Part shown: positions 42,909 to 45,147 of the stretch, one piece after another | How positions within the stretch are numbered: position 1 is the first letter of the stretch | How the letters are laid out: every line of letters begins with the position of its first letter | Source: JAGLTQ01 sp964605385 | GTDB taxonomy: Bacteria; Pseudomonadota; Gammaproteobacteria; UBA6429; Thiohalophilaceae | Assembly: GCA_964605385.1 (NCBI GenBank) | Contig: CAZSCK010000013.1 | Span: 1 to 45,147 of the forward strand | Reading direction: 5' to 3' | DNA length: 45,147 bases | Made by a program: the position numbers and the translations under genes | The notes under the pieces: model-generated | What the model was told of the DNA's origin: nothing | The model's database searches: none | What the model saw: the letters and a program-made list of their open reading frames with translations, nothing else

Positions 42909-44594
42909 ATGAGCGATACAAACGAAACAACAAAACCCCGCCACTTTATTCAACAATACATTGATGCTGATATCGCGATAGGTAAGAACGAAGGTAAAGT
43001 GGCAACACGTTTTCCTCCTGAGCCAAATGGATACTTACACATTGGTCATGCAAAATCTATTTGTTTGAATTTTGGTATTGCGAAAGAATTTAACGGTACG
43101 TGTAATTTACGTTTTGATGATACTAATCCAGGTAAAGAAAAAGAAGAATTTGTAAAAGCGATTGCTAAAGATGTTAAGTGGCTGGGTTTTGAATGGAATA
43201 AAGAGATTCATTATGCCTCAGATTATTTTCAGCAATTACATGACTTTGCCATAGGACTTATTAAAGCTGGCAAAGCTTATGTTTGTGATTTGAATGCAGA
43301 TGAAGTGCGTTCTCATCGTGGTACGTTACAGGAGCCAGGTAAAGATAGTCCTTATCGTGATCGTAGTGTAGAAGAAAACCTGGATCTATTTGCAAAAATG
43401 ACAGCCGGTGATTTTGCAGATGGCGAAAAGGTTTTGCGTGCAAAAATTGATATGTCATCGCCGAATATGAATATGCGTGATCCCACTTTGTATCGTATTC
43501 GTCATGGTGTTATCCATCATCAAACAGGTGAGGCATGGTGTATTTATCCAATGTATGACTATACCCATCCAATCTCCGATGCGTTAGAAGGTATTACTCA
43601 TTCGTTATGTACTTTAGAGTTTGAAGATCACCGTCCGTTATATGACTGGGTATTGGATAACATTAGTCTTGATTGCCATCCGCAGCAGATTGAATTTTCA
43701 CGTTTAAATCTTCAGTACACCATCGTCAGTAAACGTAAGTTGACTCAACTTGTTGAAAATAATCACGTATCTGGTTGGGATGATCCTCGTATGCCGACTA
43801 TCGCAGGTTTACGCCGTCGTGGTTTCACTTCTGCATCAATTCGAGATTTTTGTGATCGTATCGGAGTAACCAAAGCCGACAACTCAATTGAAATGGGCGT
43901 GTTGGAAAACTGTATTCGTGAAGACTTAAATGAAACTTCACCGCGGCGTATGGCGGTGATGAACCCATTGAAAGTGGTTATTGAAAATTTTCCAGAAGAT
44001 AAGGTTGAGCAGCTAGATGCGCCTAATCATCCACAAAAAGAAGAAATGGGTAAACGACAAATTGCCTTTACTCGTGAAGTCTACATTGACAAAAATGACT
44101 TTAAAGAAGAAGCCAATAATAAGTACAAACGCCTAAAGACAGACGGAGAGGTACGCTTACGTAATGCCTACGTTATACGTTGTGATGAAGTAATCAAAGA
44201 CAGCAATGGCGAGATTACGGAGCTACGTTGTACCTATGACCCGGATACACACAATAAGAATCCAGCTGATGGCCGTAAGGTAAAAGGAGTAATTCACTGG
44301 GTTTCAGCCTCACAGGGTATTGAAGCAGAAGTACGTCTTTATGACCGTTTATTTACTCATGAAAACCCTGAATCAGCCGCTAAAGAAAATAAGGAATTTA
44401 CTGATTATATTAATCCTGAATCATTAGTAACGTTGTCCACATGTTATCTAGAGGCATCACTTGAAAAGGCGAAAGCAGGGGAGCGATTCCAGTTTGAGCG
44501 CGAAGGGTATTTTTGCCGAGATAGCGATAATTCCAGCAACGGAAAGCCGGTTTTTAACCGAACAGTGACATTACGCGACACTTGGAATAAATAA
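42909..44594 (+). CDS. glnS: Glutaminyl-tRNA synthetase
   Basis: A 561-residue class Ib synthetase that attaches glutamine to tRNA-Gln. The HIGH-type motif is PPEPNGYLHIGHAKS (about 36-50) and the KMSKS-type motif is VSKRKL (about 275-280), both in the forms typical of GlnRS. The two C-terminal beta-barrels that read the anticodon are complete. Having glnS means that Gln-tRNA is made directly, at least in part, without the amidotransferase route. The start at ATG 42909 follows AAGGTT. It lies 133 bases after gltX, and tRNA-Ala follows with its own promoter. Confidence 0.97.
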   Translation: MSDTNETTKPRHFIQQYIDADIAIGKNEGKVATRFPPEPNGYLHIGHAKSICLNFGIAKEFNGTCNLRFDDTNPGKEKEEFVKAIAKDVKWLGFEWNKEIHYASDYFQQLHDFAIGLIKAGKAYVCDLNADEVRSHRGTLQEPGKDSPYRDRSVEENLDLFAKMTAGDFADGEKVLRAKIDMSSPNMNMRDPTLYRIRHGVIHHQTGEAWCIYPMYDYTHPISDALEGITHSLCTLEFEDHRPLYDWVLDNISLDCHPQQIEFSRLNLQYTIVSKRKLTQLVENNHVSGWDDPRMPTIAGLRRRGFTSASIRDFCDRIGVTKADNSIEMGVLENCIREDLNETSPRRMAVMNPLKVVIENFPEDKVEQLDAPNHPQKEEMGKRQIAFTREVYIDKNDFKEEANNKYKRLKTDGEVRLRNAYVIRCDEVIKDSNGEITELRCTYDPDTHNKNPADGRKVKGVIHWVSASQGIEAEVRLYDRLFTHENPESAAKENKEFTDYINPESLVTLSTCYLEASLEKAKAGERFQFEREGYFCRDSDNSSNGKPVFNRTVTLRDTWNK

Positions 44595-44655
44595 AGGATA
44601 ATGTGCTCAAAAATAAAGCAGTGAGCCAATTTTTTATTAATTTTAAAGAAATTTA

Positions 44656-44684
44656 TTGACATAATTGGCCTGCTGACGTAAATT
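44656..44684 (+). promoter_or_regulatory. tRNA-Ala promoter
   Basis: TTGACA (44656-44661, perfect -35), a 17-base spacer and TAAATT (44679-44684), followed by a GCGCGC discriminator typical of stringently controlled stable-RNA promoters. It ends 15 bases before the tRNA. Confidence 0.85.
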
Positions 44685-44699
44685 GCGCGCTCTCTTGCA

Positions 44700-44775
44700 G
44701 GGGCTATAGCTCAGCTGGGAGAGCGCTACACTGGCAGTGTAGAGGTCCGCGGTTCGATCCCGCGTAGCTCCACCA
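44700..44775 (+). tRNA. tRNA-Ala (anticodon GGC)
   Basis: A 76-base tRNA with CCA encoded. The acceptor GGGGCTA pairs with TAGCTCC, the anticodon stem-loop is CTACA-CTGGCAG-TGTAG (anticodon GGC) and the T loop is TTCGATC. The G3-T70 pair in the acceptor is the alanine identity signal. Confidence 0.97.
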
Positions 44776-44825
44776 AATACTGGAAATGTTGACTATGAAT
44801 ATGACCTGTATGAAGAAACGAGCAA

Positions 44826-45023
44826 ATGCATAAAGCAGGAAGATTTGCTGTTATAGCAGGAATTTTGCTCATCGTTTTTGGTATGGTGTTCGGATTTACG
44901 CTTCTTTTTAAAGAGAACGAAAATGCGATAATATGGCTTGGCACCATCATACCATTAGGATTTATTGTCTTGTTAACCGGCATGGTAACAACGCTATTAT
45001 CCGAACGAAACGACGAAGACTAA
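44826..45023 (+). CDS. Small membrane protein of unknown function
   Basis: A 65-residue protein with two hydrophobic helices (about 7-28 and 37-58) and a short charged C-terminus (SERNDED). I do not recognise a family. It lies between tRNA-Ala and tRNA-Glu and would be carried on the same transcript. The ATG at 44826 has only a weak purine-rich ribosome-binding site (GAAACGAG). The clear membrane-hairpin pattern, with charges placed at the ends, favours a real gene over chance. Confidence 0.6.
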   Translation: MHKAGRFAVIAGILLIVFGMVFGFTLLFKENENAIIWLGTIIPLGFIVLLTGMVTTLLSERNDED

Positions 45024-45033
45024 ACCGTTTTTA

Positions 45034-45109
45034 GTCCCCATCGTCTAGAGGCCTAGGACACCGCCCTTTCACGGCGGTAACAGGGGTTCGACTCCCCTTG
45101 GGGACGCCA
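45034..45109 (+). tRNA. tRNA-Glu (anticodon TTC)
   Basis: A 76-base tRNA with CCA encoded. The acceptor GTCCCCA pairs with TGGGGAC, the anticodon stem-loop is CCGCC-CTTTCAC-GGCGG (anticodon TTC) and the T loop is TTCGACT. It is close to the enterobacterial tRNA-Glu. A terminator follows nine bases later. Confidence 0.97.
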
Positions 45110-45117
45110 TATAAATC

Positions 45118-45147
45118 AAGCGCTTAGCGAAAGTTAAGTGCTTTTTT
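45118..45147 (+). terminator. Terminator after tRNA-Glu
   Basis: AAGCGCTTA (45118-45126) and TAAGTGCTT (45135-45143) form a 9-bp stem (one G-T pair) with an 8-base loop, running into T residues at the window's edge. It ends the tRNA-Ala to tRNA-Glu unit. Confidence 0.85.

Noticed and set aside
44726..44983. Minus-strand 85-codon frame across tRNA-Ala
   Set aside because: Contains ELRGIEPRTSTLPV-like residues, which come from reading a tRNA backwards; not a gene.
1..45147. CRISPR arrays, prophage, transposase or toxin-antitoxin genes
   Set aside because: No regularly spaced direct repeats and no proteins of these types were seen on either strand.

Overview
The window looks like a chromosomal segment of an AT-rich gammaproteobacterium. 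The evidence is the gene order: yciB-yciI beside rnm-yciO-trpS-scpA-scpB-rluB; tig-clpP-clpX-lon-hupB-ppiD with tRNA-Val and tRNA-Asp inside; yejABEF; mltD next to yafS-rnhA-dnaQ; then gltX and glnS. A relative of the Thiotrichales or methylotroph groups is possible, but without rRNA this is a guess. There is no prophage, insertion sequence, CRISPR array or plasmid gene. One stretch of 100 Ns (41120-41219) marks a draft assembly.

Layout. 0.1-1.9 kb (minus): yciB, yciI and a secreted parvulin isomerase. 2.3-7.8 kb (plus): rnm, yciO, trpS, scpA, scpB, rluB, i.e. RNA turnover, tRNA modification, Trp-tRNA charging and chromosome condensation. 7.8-9.3 kb (minus): a short protein resembling the N-terminal part of Ycf46-type ATPases, and a diguanylate cyclase. 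9.5-16.6 kb: the most accessory-looking part. It holds a secreted protein with two thioredoxin-like domains, a hybrid histidine kinase with its own HPt domain, a convergent second hybrid kinase without HPt, and a PhnD-type periplasmic binding protein broken by a frameshift. 16.6-17.25 kb is mostly empty, apart from a possible 15-codon reading frame.

17.25-28.4 kb: tRNA-Leu, the protein-quality-control block (tig, clpP, clpX, lon, hupB), tRNA-Val, tRNA-Asp, ppiD, a dicarboxylate/amino-acid symporter and fabI. 28.7-34.4 kb: a complete YejABEF peptide ABC importer, followed by a bacteriohemerythrin. 34.9-38.7 kb: mltD divergent from yafS-like, rnhA and dnaQ. 39-41.3 kb: a STAS protein and a GAF/HD-GYP protein. 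41.4-45.1 kb: gltX, glnS, tRNA-Ala, a small membrane protein and tRNA-Glu.

Most of the window is housekeeping. The points most worth a second look are: a cysteine pattern in TrpRS matching the 4Fe-4S type; the stand-alone Ycf46-like domain; the two-kinase/binding-protein/thioredoxin cluster; a large insertion in the HD-GYP domain; palindromic intergenic repeats; and an exact 55-base duplication flanking the N gap, which shows that the gap is an assembly artefact. I did not find a clearly new multi-gene system.
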